Positions 36,301 to 48,571 of a DNA stretch of 64,000 nucleotides are shown in pieces (position 1 is the stretch's first letter; each line of letters begins with the position of its first letter). The notes under the pieces are model-generated. The model searched no databases, was not told the origin of the DNA, and worked only from the letters and a program-made list of their open reading frames with translations. Position numbers and translations under genes: made by a program. This DNA is from Pelargonium tetragonum (Eukaryota > Streptophyta > Magnoliopsida > Geraniales > Geraniaceae), in contig JAYMTL010000023.1 in assembly GCA_036897445.1 (NCBI GenBank), forward strand, positions 62,001 to 126,000, read 5' to 3'.

Positions 36301-37814
36301 TTTTATCAGGCAAAGGTCTGCGGCGTACTTATTAAAGGTTTATAATAGGAATTCCCATCGCAGAAAGTCTTATTAATAGGGTTTTCTAAGTTCCTGAATT
36401 CAAGACTCTTAAAATTAGCTGGGGAACTCGTTTGCAAATCAATAGTAAGGCTACTCTAGTGCTTCAAAATGCGTTTTAATACCCCGTACACTTCTACATT
36501 TTAAGAAAATTGAGTTCTAGTTTTTGCGATTCCTAGGTCAAGTTAGAGAAAAGGTCTCTGGTCCAGAAGGAAAGTAAAGGCTCATAAATATCCCGGGAAG
36601 CTTAGATCCCCAGTGAGGTTTAGTAATACAGTCACAAGTTTTCCTTTACAGAGTATCTAGGGGCACTTCGAGCTTTAGTTAAATCTCTTTCTCTTGTCTT
36701 ACTAACCTCTACTATAATTATAGAATGCATACATAATTTGAAAACTAAGGGATGCTTTCTTTGCAAAAACTTTTCTTTTATAAATAAAAATACAAGGTAC
36801 GCGCCTTATTCTTATTCTTCTTCATTCTAATTTACTTTACCGGGCATTTTGAAGTTCCTAGGAGTGCTGGAGCCTTTAAACTAAAAGAAGTTTTTAGTAA
36901 TACAAGGAGAGTAGGGCATTGTCTCGCGGGTTTCCTGGAATTTTAGATACAAATAAATTCTCCTCGATATAGTTTTACGGGATATAATAAGACAGTTAAA
37001 GGAGCGCTTTAAAATAAGAAAAAAGGATTTCCTATGACTTTACTTTCTTATAGGGGAGTCCGGACAAAAGTAATCCAAATATAAGGTTCCCACTTTCCCT
37101 AAACTTTAAAAATCTGTACAAGTTATCTAAGAGAGTCCTAATATTCTATTTTAAAACGGGGTCTTGGGATCTATAGGAAAGGGAAAAAGGACTTTGTTAA
37201 GAATTCTTCAGAGGGATACACCTACAAATTTGAATTTAAGAGACTTTTTTTTTAGACAAACAGCAAGCCAAAGATTTCAAATAAAAGGGGAAAATACAAT
37301 TTTCTTTTTGATAAATTAGGCATCTCTCTCTAGTAAAGTACTAGCAAAGCGAGGGTTTTAGTGAAGCTACCCAGGGTTCTTGTAAGCAGATTTGTATTTC
37401 CAAAAAGAAGGGGTGGACTTTCATCCTTTATAGGAGCTTCCCAGCTTTTACCTTGAGCGGAGTACTTAATTAGTATAACTTCTACAAGGGGGACTTAATT
37501 AAAGAGATTTATATATACTATACCGTGCTTATAGGCTACTTTCATTTTTAATATCAATTTTGTATCAATAGAGCCGATTCTAGTTAGTAGATAACGACGC
37601 TTTCTACTCCCTCGAATTATTGCGAAAGAGTGCCCCGCTCTCGTAAAAACAGGAAACTCATGAGCTTGGATAACAAATTTCTTTTTTGGAATTGCATTGC
37701 TGGCATTGGCTCTGAATAGAAATACCAAACCAAAATAGATCTTTTTTTGTTGCTAAAACCCTACTCTATTTTGTGGTAATTCCAAGGAAACCTTGCTCTA
37801 CAAACAAGTTTCTA

Positions 37815-37830
37815 TAAGGGGTATCCCTTA
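37815..37830. repeat. Hairpin TAAGGG-GTAT-CCCTTA
   Basis: Six perfect pairs, tetraloop. Arms belong to the AGGG/CCCT class. Confidence 0.55.
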
Positions 37831-38280
37831 AGTAAGAAGTTAGTAGGATATATTACAAGGGAAACCCAAGGGCCTCATATACATATACGAAATATAGATA
37901 AAGTCCAAATTATCAGAGACAAAAATTTTAGGGACATTGCGAAGGGTTTTGTAAGATACTAAACCGAACTTTTTAGCCGATGACTTTTGAGAGACACTCT
38001 TGCACTAAGTTACTAACAGGGAGATTTATCGAAAAAGATATAACTAGAGCTAGAGGGAGGCTAGAAAAGATCAAAAAGGTGTGGAATCATCAATAAGATC
38101 GGAATCCACTTACTTCTATCAACCGAGGATAAAGGTAGCCATCCTTTTTCAAGCCCCTGTTAAAGTCCTGCGAGTAAGAAACCGGAATATAAAAACAGTG
38201 CTAGCCATGGAACATGCGCGAATTAGAGCTCTAGCGGGAATGAGTCATAATTAAAGTAATTACGTGTATTTAGAATAGTC

Positions 38281-38314
38281 TCTCTTACTAGGAGGGGTCC
38301 GCTCCTCTAAGAGA
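38281..38314. repeat. Two-part hairpin, 12 pairs
   Basis: Outer TCTCTTA/TAAGAGA (7 bp) and inner AGGAG/CTCCT (5 bp), separated by a 2x1 internal loop; terminal loop GGGTCCG. Confidence 0.65.
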
Positions 38315-38748
38315 CATGAGATAATTGTCTACTGAAGTTCTAAGTCTCGAATAAAGAGATACCATTTACAGTGAATGAGAGTAAACTGTTTCCGGTAAAG
38401 ACTAAAGAAGTAAAGAGTAAAGCCAGTTAAGTTTATTAGTAACGATAAACTTTTGCTAGAGTTTCAGGTTAAAGTAGGGAGTCACATAAAGTTGAAAGGA
38501 GGCCCTCTGTTCCAGGTCTAGAAATAGGGGTATATAATTAATTGAGGGAAGGGAGGTGAATAAGGCAAAGTAGTCCGGAACGTGGGAATTTTAAGGAGTC
38601 TTTTCTTAACTAATATTACTAAAGGAAGGGAGCATTTTCCTGATGGTCCGCTTTGTTTTGTATCCTGAAAGTTTTTTAAAGTCAATCCCGGTTACTCATG
38701 TATCGTGCAATTCAAAACTAGTATACGATTTCTAATAAAGCAAGGAAC

Positions 38749-38758
38749 ACCCCGGGGT
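38749..38758. repeat. Palindrome ACCCCGGGGT
   Basis: Ten-base perfect palindrome with eight G/C bases. Rare by chance at this base composition. Confidence 0.6.
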
Positions 38759-38900
38759 CTCTATCCTCGTATCCCCCAGTATAAATTTGACTCTTTTTAA
38801 TTAACAACCTAAACCTCGTGAATTTCCGTTAATTTCTTCAGGAAGACTTTAATTATTAAAAAGAAATTCGGGCTCATAGTTTTCAGAGTTCTCTGATTCT

Positions 38901-38972
38901 AAGGGATACTAGGACTTGAACCTACGACTTCTACGTAGTTACAACTTTGATGGATCAAACCAGAAATATGTA
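38901..38972 (-). pseudogene. tRNA-like remnant resembling trnY(GUA)
   Basis: The minus strand carries GTAGG-TTCAAGT-CCTAG, a T-arm with four of five pairs, followed by TATCCCT as a possible 3' acceptor. Upstream is a TTGTAAC loop, which could hold anticodon GUA, and then a CTACGTAG stretch like the variable arm I remember for plant trnY. No 5' acceptor matching AGGGATA and no intact D-arm is seen, so it is unlikely to fold as a working tRNA. The Tyr assignment rests on the anticodon loop and variable arm only. Confidence 0.4.
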
Positions 38973-40091
38973 GAGTTATACTTGGTTATAAGGTTATAAG
39001 TAGAAAAGGCACAAAAAGCCCTTAAAAAAATAGGATACCCAGTTTACGTTATTTCCACTATACGCAGCAAACTTCCCAGAGATTTGCGTTGTAATAGACT
39101 TAATTATAAGGCAAGACTCTCAAAAAGAGGTCCCTTTTACAGGAAATTGACTTAAAATTAGAGTCCTTTTAATTAAAAACCTCGGAAAAAGGGTAAAGGC
39201 GGGCTTTGCTTCAAAAGAAAAAGGCAAAACAAATAGTATCTAAATATAAGTATACTTAGAGCTAGCTTTATAAAAAAGAGTCAAATCTGTAAAACTCTAA
39301 GTAAAGCCAGATGGAAAGAGCAGCCTGCGTATACCCTTAACTTGTATTAGAAAAATCGCTTTTATAACGAAGGAGTGCAAAATAAGTTTTTTATTTCCGG
39401 ACGACAAGTAGACAGGAAAAAGAGAATAGCTAAGACTAAGAGTAATAATCCATAATGATAGGGTTTATTAAACTCGGATTATTAAGTACTCATTCATAGG
39501 GGCCGATTCTTCTCGGAAACCTGTCCTACTTTAAAGTCTTTGTCTAAGTTTATATTCGTTTTTAAGAAAACACAAAAAGAAGTGAGGTAGAACGAGAGTA
39601 AATATGTTTTATAAATATCCATTAAATATAAACAGGGTGAATCTAAAACTATAAGGAAGTCCTGTAATATCCGGATGTGCCTTTAAAAATTTAGTACATT
39701 AGGAAGTTCTCTTAAATTCAGACTCATGATAGGATCATTTCCCATACCCAATAAAGAAAAGTAAGTTTTCGCTATGTGACCTAGGCACGGGCTAAAAATT
39801 CTCTTTAACAGGGCACCTCGTTGTTATTTCTCTCTATTAAGATAAACTTGCCTTAATTAACTTTTTCCTAGTTCGCTTTTTGCGCTATAAAGAGACTCCA
39901 TATAAATTAAATGTACTACTTACGGATCTTTCCCTTTTGACTTGCTTTAAAATAGACTTAAAGAAACCGGGATAGCAAGCACAGAATATAGAATACTGAA
40001 TACAGATAATCCCTTAAAATTTCTAATAGATATTAGGAAGAATTGTCTTGTTAGCCGGTGAAACCATGTGTAGCTAATCTATCCTCTGTAA

Positions 40092-40112
40092 GCCAACTAA
40101 GGAACCCTCTCT
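40092..40112 (+). repeat. Direct repeat GCCAACTAAGGARCCCTCTC, copy 1
   Basis: Matches 42437-42457 at 20 of 21 bases (A/G difference). Upstream, both copies have a TAGCCGGT segment 30-40 bases away, so the similarity extends imperfectly over about 60 bases. Confidence 0.6.
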
Positions 40113-42436
40113 TGTCGATGGAGATGGTGAATCTAGGCCTGAAAGTAGGCCAAAGGAAGTTGGGAATGCAAGTCTATCTGTATTGCCAGCAAATAAAGGA
40201 CTTATGAAAGCAAACTAATGAGTTAAAGATAGAGATTGAGAGTATATTCCTATTCTTGATTGACTAACCTATCCAATTGTATTAGTTCTTCTTTGTGTTC
40301 TTGTAAGCAAGTAGCTCTTAATTCTGTATAGCATGTATAGCAAGCAAAGGTATATAGCTGGAAGTGATCTACATAGGCTTTTAAGAAAGGCATGTGTCGT
40401 ATAGCCCTCAAGACTAGGATGAGAGGTATTCCAGCTATAGGCAAGAGTTTAGCTCTCAAGATAAGTAAGAATTAGGCTACAAAGAAGATACTGAGTACTC
40501 TAGCTATGAGTAAGTAAAAGGGTATTATGACAGAGAAGTTGTTATGGGTTTAGAACTCTCAGGTTCCAGTAAAGAAGCAGCTTGAGAAGAATTTGAGCTA
40601 TTAAGAATCTAATGTTTCCAAGTCAAATGTAACAACCTTTCCTTAAAAGGTATCCGAACTATGCCAAACCCGGGTTTGTATTCTGTCAACTTCTTCATTT
40701 CCTGAACTTGACTCTACCTTGTAAACCTATCAATGCTATTCCGATTAATGCTTTAACACTGCCAACTTGAGAAAACCCAACTTAAAATCCTCTCTTCTGT
40801 ATCTTCTCAGTTCCGATCAATGACAGATTCTAAAGGAAAACTGAATACAGAATATAGAGACTTCTTCTCTTCCCTTGTCAGCCGAAACTATAATATCCAT
40901 TCTAGTGTAGCAAAACTAAAGGAGCCCTACATCTCTAAAGACTCCTAAGAAAGTTGTCCATCTGATGGCGCAAGTTCAAGCTGCCCAATAACAGTCCAAA
41001 GCGAACCTAAGACAGTGTATTCTTGTCTTCTAAAGTAGGCCAAGCTACGAATCTAACATGAAGTATAGAGTCTACGTGTACTTATTCGGCTTAGAACCAA
41101 ACCCAACAAGAAATACACCATCTCTGTCTCTGAATTCCCTAACTGCTGTTAATGAAGTTGAGCTGGCTCTTTACTAAGAAGGAATTCTCTTAATTTAATT
41201 ACCGGTCTTGTCTAAAGGTGGTCCAACTCTAAATTGAAGGCAATTCTCTAATGCCTGATAGCAACTTTCCTGTTTTGGAAGCTTTGAAACTATTCTCATG
41301 TTATAGCTGTCAAATAAAGACAATAAATCCTTTCTTCTTCGGTCAATTGAAATAGAATCTCTTGTTGCAGTGTAGCTAGTTCTGTTGATGGAAACCTGGC
41401 TGACATTGCTGGCAAAGGATTTAAAGAAACTGAATCTATTTAACTGAGTTGTAATGGACAATAGAGAGAGGACTCTCATTTTAATGTCTAAGCGGATAAG
41501 CTGGCAATTGAAAGACTTATATTATATAGAGAATCTCTTCTTATTGGAATACTAAATAAAGGATAACACTGAATTATCTTAGTGCAGCTCTTTTTTGACG
41601 GTGTTGCTAAACTCTAAGATAGTGAAGGCAAGTTCGTCCATTTCGGTGAAATTTCTTGTTGTACTTATTGAAATAGCTTTCTTGTAAGGAGTAAATCCGG
41701 GTTGGGTGGGATAGAATGAAGGTGAATCCAGGCATGTCGATAGGACTCTTCCGATCCTACTAAGCAGACAAAAGAAAGTAAGAATAGAATTTCTTGTTCT
41801 ATTCTAGTTGAGAGTAGAGTCCTAAGAGTTTAGAATAGATAGTTTAGGAAGTCAAAAGTCTTAGTTGTTCTGGGCTTTGTTCTGTTTTTTCGGTAAAGAA
41901 GTAATTGTTCCAATGCTTATGATAGCAAGTAGCAAGCTAAGGAGTTCAAGAGGAGAGTCTAGGCAAGCTTACCTTAGGAATCTCTAGCTATGTATTGGGA
42001 AAGCTTAGGAAAGACTCTGGCCGGCCAAGCTAGTGTATTCTGTATTACAGTTGCTAATGAAACATCTTGTCCGTGTTCTAATGAGGGCATCACTAGTTTT
42101 GTTGAAGCAAGTCCTTTCCTTGTCAAAGTACAGCTAGCTAGGAGGAGTACTATCTAGTCGACGTTGAAGGTAACGAAGTTAAGGTGGACAGTTGTGAATA
42201 GAGAGAATCCCTCCTTGGAGCTAATGTCCTTAATTAGGAATGGAATAGATAATATGAAAAACTGTAAGTATATTTCTTAATAATTACTAAACTCTTCAAT
42301 TCTTCTGTTGCTATGCTAGAGCGAGCCGAAACTGTAACTGGTAAGGAATAGAATCTTACTTCTCATGCTTACTGAGTCCACTCGAAGATAATGTCTTCCT
42401 CTTAGCTGTTGTAGCCGGTAACCAGTTCATATGACT

Positions 42437-42457
42437 GCCAACTAAGGAGCCCTCTCT
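42437..42457 (+). repeat. Direct repeat GCCAACTAAGGARCCCTCTC, copy 2
   Basis: Second copy of the repeat at 40092-40112, with GTAGCCGGTAACCAG upstream. Both copies lie in the higher-G+C island. Confidence 0.6.
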
Positions 42458-43366
42458 GTAAGCGAGTGCTCTAATAACAGAATACTTCTTGGCAGGGAAC
42501 GAACATAAGACAGAGAATCCTTACTTTGAGTTCTTCTTGGCTTTGTGGACGGTACATTATGACGGTACTACCCTTCTTGATGCAGGTTATAGAGTATTCC
42601 TGTACTATCTAGAATACTCCCTTCCAATCCTTAAAGCTCACTTAACTAATGCATTTTAGCTCCCTCCAACCCATTAATCCTATAATCCTTTCTTCTTAGT
42701 CAGTTCTATTTCCTTGGCTTTGGCTTTCAAGGGTCAAGGGTTTAGAGCAAGTGGATTATTAGTTGTTAGGTAGGTTAGGTTCCTAAGATGAGGACATTCT
42801 ATAGATTCATTCAGAGGGCCGTGTTACTGATGTTTAGACTGGTTAGAACAAAAGAGAGGATTTCTAGTTAAAGCAAAAGAACTTGTACCGGTTATACAGT
42901 AAATCCATAAACAAGAAAAAATTTCCCTCATTCTAAAATTAGAGCCTTTTCCTCTTAAAATCTAACCCACCTATTGCGATACCCAGCATAAACACAAAGG
43001 AAACTAAATCACTCTGTTTATGTTATCCTAAATTCCTTACCAGCTAAACTTAATATAGATCGGAAAGCTCTTACAACAAAGAGAATTTTCTGGTTAATGT
43101 TATACCATTAGCTCCAAACACCTTTTATAAACTCTAGTTCCTGTAAACTCTAATTCTAGGAATGTCAAGAACGAAAATGAACAACTGTCAAAAGATCTAC
43201 AATTCCTATTCTTACAGTCTATCGATCTAGATCGGAAGAAAGCTTTCATTCATTAAGATAAAGAATTTGCCTGCTCATAGATAGACCTGCTAACAAGAAC
43301 TGCTTTCACTTCCCAACAAAGATATTAGAATCAAAGGGAATTAATTAACACCTAAACAAACTCAAA

Positions 43367-43541
43367 GTAAGCAAGGAGTTCAAGAGTCCCTAATAACTCA
43401 AACAACAAGATAAACCTTGCCTTATCCTTGAAAAGTGCTTACAACAAGATAAACCTTGCCTTTCTATCCTAAATAGGAATCTACAAAGAGAGCAGCTAAC
43501 AAGCAACAGACGAATACCATTATCTTGAACTCCTTGCTTAC
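43367..43541. repeat. 19-bp inverted repeats bounding a 175-base unit
   Basis: GTAAGCAAGGAGTTCAAGA at 43367-43385 is matched exactly in reverse complement at 43523-43541. The 137 bases between contain two copies of a 22-mer. A 14-base part of the arm (AAGGAGTTCAAGAG) also occurs near 41.94 kb. No clear target-site duplication is seen. It resembles a small terminal-inverted-repeat element, but could equally be a product of mitochondrial-type recombination. Confidence 0.75.
43402..43462 (+). repeat. 22-bp direct repeat, two copies, 39-base period
   Basis: The 22-mer starting ACAACAAGATAAACC and ending TTGCCTT is at 43402-43423 and again, unchanged, at 43441-43462. The 17-base spacer is unique. 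Both copies lie inside the inverted repeats at 43367-43541. Confidence 0.85.
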
Positions 43542-45699
43542 AAGAACTCTCGCTTTACCAAGAATACAAATACAAAGTAAAGAAACCCAGGGTAATTGAC
43601 TTCTTCTTAAACCTTAAACTACTAAACAGAAACTCTTTAATTTAAAGTAAGGAATTTCTCTTCTTCTTTACCGGAACTTCTTTAATATTAAGAACTTTTA
43701 ATCTTACTGGATCTCCCCAAGGTTAGACTAGACTCTTAAGCTAGAATAGAACTAAATAGGATTTTCTAGTTAGGAAGATAAGGAATTTACCTTTTTATGG
43801 TTGTAATTCCTAAAACTTAAAGAGGAGTTTCGTGTTCTTGTGTTTCTGATTTTCCAGTTAAGTTTATAAGTCACTGGGAATTCCTAAATAGGAGTGCAGA
43901 TCTCAAGCACTCTAGGGATTTCTGAGAAAATGGAATTAGAGTTCGTAAGACAGAGTCTTTTCCAAGTACAAGTTTTACTGAATAGGGGCCTAACCAGGGT
44001 TTTTGCCTTCCTTTCTCAGCACGAATAAACTTGTGTTGTAAGAGATTCTGGCTAGTTTTTTAAGGCATTCTTGCATAATATTTCTTATATTACATCAAGT
44101 TATTTACAAGTTCCCAATCTTTGTCATACGGGACTGCGTTACACTCCGGGTCTTCTATATATCGAATTAGAATTCTTTAGTTTTTCTTAGTCGTAGTTTA
44201 GGCCCTCTAGGAAGTCCCTTCATTATGATAATATATTGAGTTTGGCACATTCCCAAGATCTTAACCCACTCGAAACCCGGATTTTCTACTTTTAATTAAT
44301 CCAAACTCTATATCTCCACTCAAAGTTTCTTATTTTCACTTTTAAATTACCAACAATCCAATAATAGGACTCCCTTACTCTTTAATATGCTCTATATTTT
44401 GACTTTATCTGTAACTGGCTGTAACTAGGAAAAACCTTTTTTAATCCCCTGTATACGGGAACTTCACTTTCCTAAGAAATCTCCTGAAAACTTGTACAAA
44501 TTTACACCCTATTTATTGCGTCTGAAATAAATTAATTAACTAAGGAAATAGCCTTCCCTGTAGTATTATACTATAAAATAGAGGATTGAAACTTAATAGT
44601 CCATTGTATGCCCGGCGTACCCGACCGAAGGGTAATGCATTTAGTAGTTATGAGTATACTTAAACTCCCACTATAACCAACAGCTTCTTCTTACCTTCTC
44701 TCTCTTCAAAAGTTTATGAAGCCTACAAACGAGCCCTTTTACTAGGTCGGTATCCCTTTGCTTATTTATCTGCTTCCTTCTAAACCCGTTTTGTTATTCT
44801 TATGCGGACCTAATCTTAGGAGTCTTCCTAGCGGTCTTAGGTACTACTCAAATAATGTGAAATTAGAGTTCCACTTTTATTAGTTTTTGTGGGAGAGTCA
44901 ATTAGGGTTTTCTTTGCTACAGCTCGTTCTCTACTAATCACAAAAGGATATGTAAACTTCGTAGTCATTCAATATTAAAGCACTCGGAGTTCTATGCTGA
45001 GATCTAGCCCGGTATCCCTGAGTTTCGTAGTATTTTCTTTTTCTAAAGGGCCCCTTGCCGCAAGAATAGAGATTAGATAATAAAAGTGGGATACCAAATA
45101 CGATATTACTTGAGAAAGGCAATAGGTTAAAGCCCCGTGAGGCGCTGAAAATAGCTAAACTAAAGAGAAAGTATACCCCTTGTCTACCGAGGGTTTCCCT
45201 TTAAGAAATCCATAAAGACTAAACTTACACAACTATTATACACAGAAAAGGAGAAGCCCTAAAGGGTATCCCTAGATAATCAAGTTACGGGTTTCTATTA
45301 AAAGAATAAAAAGTCCCCCTCTTTCTCGGGTTAAGAAGCTCCTTTACTTATCGGGCTATATGCTCCTCGATTTTAATGATTTTGTAGTTTCTTTGAAGTT
45401 CCAAGCGCTAAAAGAACCCCTGCAGATAGAGCCAAAAGAAGAAAACCCCTATGACTTTACTTGTTAAATTACATGGATTCCCTACAGATAACCAAAGGAT
45501 TAAGGAAAAAAAGGGGGGTATCCCACTTACACTTTATGGCACGGACTGTTTAAATATTACTTGCTGTTGGAGGAATTCCCCCTTGCAAGACTTTTTTTAT
45601 TATATCAAATTTCTTTAAAAATTCTTAATGAGTTGTATTCGGCTAAATAAAGATAAAGAGTCTTCTGCGCCTTTTACTAGCGGGATATTTAGTTTTTTT

Positions 45700-45724
45700 C
45701 GGATCCTATCATAGGAATTCTCCG
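45700..45724. repeat. Hairpin with a four-base bulge
   Basis: CGGA/TCCG (4 bp) stacked on TCCTA-TCA-TAGGA (5 bp), with bulge ATTC on the 3' side. Confidence 0.5.
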
Positions 45725-48551
45725 GATATATATAAAGCCCAATGCTATATTAAATCACTCCTTTTTTAGATCTTTATTGAGCTTAGCTTAGGTTATTATA
45801 CAGAGTTATAAGCTATTTGCTGGTTGTAGACGCACAGTTAATTAAGTTGATTCTAAGTATATTATAGTGTTAATAGTTCAAAAATCTCGTATATCTATTC
45901 TGGTAAAACTATAAAAATTTGTTGTAATCATCTTGTCCTAGTCTCTTGATTTAGAACTGTGTCTGAGAAGTGTGCCCCGTCAAAGCTTCTCGTAATTAAT
46001 AAGTGGTAATTAAATTAAATGTTTACACAATGTAAATTTTTTTAATGTAGTTATACTACGAGGTATAAAGGATCAAGCTATCCTAGAGGGTATTCAACGC
46101 GGTCAAAACAATAGAAAGTAAAAAGGGTTTACTAAGCCGGCTTTAAAGTTGCTTTAATTAAGAAATCCAGTAAATGTGTGCTGATAGATCTCTGTAAAAT
46201 CAAAGTAAAGGGGTCCTTGTAAAGAACAATACTAAGGAGTAACTATTAATACCCACTTGTTGTAGATAATGCTTTGGGCTTAGAGTAGGAACAAAGTGGA
46301 TTAGTTTTTTCTATACTTCTATACTTATTGAAGACTAAGGAGATTTTAGAAATTATTACACACTATAAAGCTTCTTTTTCTTACATAGAATTGTGCCCGA
46401 TTTGCCTTTAACAAAACCCTACAATTGCCTTTGCTTTCTTGTACCTTTTTGTTTTGAGCCAACTGGGATTCTGGAGCAATAGTCTTGAGCAACCCCGACT
46501 AAAGAAACTAGAGATTATAATTAATTGCAGGTTCTTTTTCCCGGAAATACTTAAACGGGTATATATAAGCTACTCTTGGGATAAAGGGTACTTCACAATT
46601 TAGAAACTCTTTAATAAGGACGGACTTACCCAGCAGGAGCCTCGTGCATTTTCTTTGTTCTAACAAGTCTTTCATAATAATCCCTAGAAAAAAGAATTTT
46701 ATTAATGAAATTTCTTTTGCATAATTTACCCTTTTCTTTTTCATATTCATAGCTGCCCCGCGATTTTAATATTGTAGGATTTGTTACCTATTTCAATTCT
46801 TTGTAAAAAGAAGGATTCTTGCACTCTCCCTAAAAAGGTTTTCCCCGGGATATCTCTAGCATAACGAAGAAAAAGCGTTAGCTAGGGAACTCTTGTGAAA
46901 GTACGGTCTAAGAAGGAGGGAAGCGAATCTTTTTAAAGTCAATTTCATCTATACTTAGGAGTGGTTTATTCCTCGGGCAGGCCCTAACAAGCCAGGAGAT
47001 TTCATAGTTTTTTATAGGGTGTAGTTAAGGCAAAAAAAATTTGTTCTACAGGAGTTTGTGGTAACTTATCTATAATGCCTCTTGTACTGCGCAATATTCC
47101 AAAATTCCCTAGATTACAAAGTTGCACTTCTTCTTTCTAAGCTAAAGGCTAAAGTTTAGTCCCTATAGGTATAAAAAAGTCTTCAAATCAAAGTCAAACC
47201 TGGCTTAGTTTTTTTAGGAACTCTTGTCTGATAAATAGGTCGAAGCTTGTTTAGTAAGGTTTTAACTTTCTAAAAGTTCTTTATTATGTAATTCCATCCT
47301 GGTTAGTAAACTAGAATCCTAACAGTTTATAGCATACATAGGAAAATGCTATACTTTTGCGTAGTTCTCTTTTGAGTGTACTTTACTTACAAAAGACCTA
47401 CAGCTTGCTGTATTTAGTCTCGGATTCCTTAAATTCTCTGGCATCTCTTTTTAGTTTTAGGAATTCCCTTTTTTCTCACTCGTTCCATAGTTTGTCTGCG
47501 TCATTAGGGTCTTATTCTTAGATATCTTATAGACCTCCTTTACATACATCAAAATACTTAGCTTTTGTAAACATTTATTAAATCTGAGACTCATGTGAGT
47601 GCTAACCCCTGTTCTTAATAAAAGGGGGTTCTGGACACCGGAATTTCGTGTAAGATTAATTTAGTTACTAGTATATTTTATCATAAGTGGTTAAACTTTT
47701 TAAAATGACAAGATACGTGATAAGGAAAAAATCTCATAAAAGTCTTTAGGGCTGCTCTACTAAAACAAAGTCAAGTTACTATCCTTATAAGGAAACCTAA
47801 GTTTTCTTTATTGTCTATATCCCAAGTTTTAGCTTATTACAGCTTACTAGCAAAATGTTTCTAACCATTGCTTTTTACTCTTACTTTTAAAGGTCCTAGG
47901 AACCCTTGTCTTGTAGCTACTGGTGAAGAGCTAAAACGGGGTGTTAGGATTTCTTGTAGGATTCAGGGTTACCCACTTAAATAGAGCACCAGCACCCTTA
48001 CTTTTGAAATATTAAAAGGGTTACCTATTCTGGTATCGAGTGAACTGGCCTGAAATTTGTATAAAGAGTCCCTGTTATAATATATAATATAGGAAAAGGA
48101 CCCCCATTTTCTTTATAGTTACTTGGGGATGATTATTCACAGAGTTCTAAGCCAGAGTATCAGGAACTTCTTATGCTTCTAGGTCGTTTAATCTGGATCT
48201 TGAGTTAGGAAAGTTTTTCTGGTGTCAATATAATAAACATAGCTTGCTAAAGTAGTTTTCAATAATTTTAAGAAATTCCCGTATTAAGACTAAAAAAGAG
48301 TTTTTCAAAGATCAAAGGGTATCCTTTTTTGTAGTACTCTATTTATTACAGTGTAGTTGAAAGGCATAAATATAGAAATGTTAGAAAGATTGACTTCTTT
48401 AAATAGTAGTTTACGTTACCTTCGGTTAACCCTTTAATTGGGCATTACTTTGTGAGTACTTCCTTCAGGAGGACTCTGTCTAGAAAAATAGTTAGACTTT
48501 ATTTATCCGTTTCTAAAAAGAAGCAAATCCGTACTATTACCTAGCTAGTTA

Positions 48552-48571
48552 CTCTTAAACACTTTTAAGAG
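48552..48571. repeat. Perfect 8-bp hairpin, loop CACT
   Basis: CTCTTAAA pairs with TTTAAGAG around a tetraloop. About 19 stems of 8 bp are expected by chance, so function is not implied. Confidence 0.6.

Larger units (their letters stand above)
32701..39959. other. Gene-free AT-rich spacer with GC micro-palindromes
   Basis: Spacer texture with hairpins at 33431, 33915, 36284, 37815 and 38281 and palindromes at 35036 and 38749. Two copies of the AGGTAATGTAATTAA repeat lie here, and a trnY-like remnant at 38.9 kb. Frames at 33187-33390 and 37495-37728 (minus strand) are unrecognised. Confidence 0.55.
39960..43900. other. Large island with higher G+C and its own repeats
   Basis: Sampled lines reach 47-48% G+C, against about 32-38% in most of the window. 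Homopolymer runs and GC micro-palindromes thin out. Words such as AAGGAGTTCAAGAG, GCCGAAACT and AAAGTAGGCCAA recur inside the island. It holds a near-identical 21-base direct repeat 2.3 kb apart and an inverted-repeat structure at 43.37-43.54 kb. Frames at 40250-40459 and 41195-41479 (minus strand, 69 and 94 codons) are not recognised. The texture resembles ordinary plant mitochondrial spacer more than the surrounding DNA does. Edges judged by eye. Confidence 0.4.

Noticed and set aside
37495-37728. 77-codon minus-strand frame with a basic, mixed composition
   Set aside because: No family recognised, and its length is common by chance at this base composition.
41195-41479. 94-codon minus-strand frame in the island
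   Set aside because: Unrecognised; no domain, no conserved start context, chance length.
44409-44428. CTGTAACTGG/CTGTAACTAG tandem pair
   Set aside because: Too short and imperfect to separate from chance.
35123-45854. Shared 16-mer TAATTAAGTTGATTCT at 35123 and 45839
   Set aside because: A few identical 16-mers are expected by chance among all pairs in 64 kb of AT-rich DNA.
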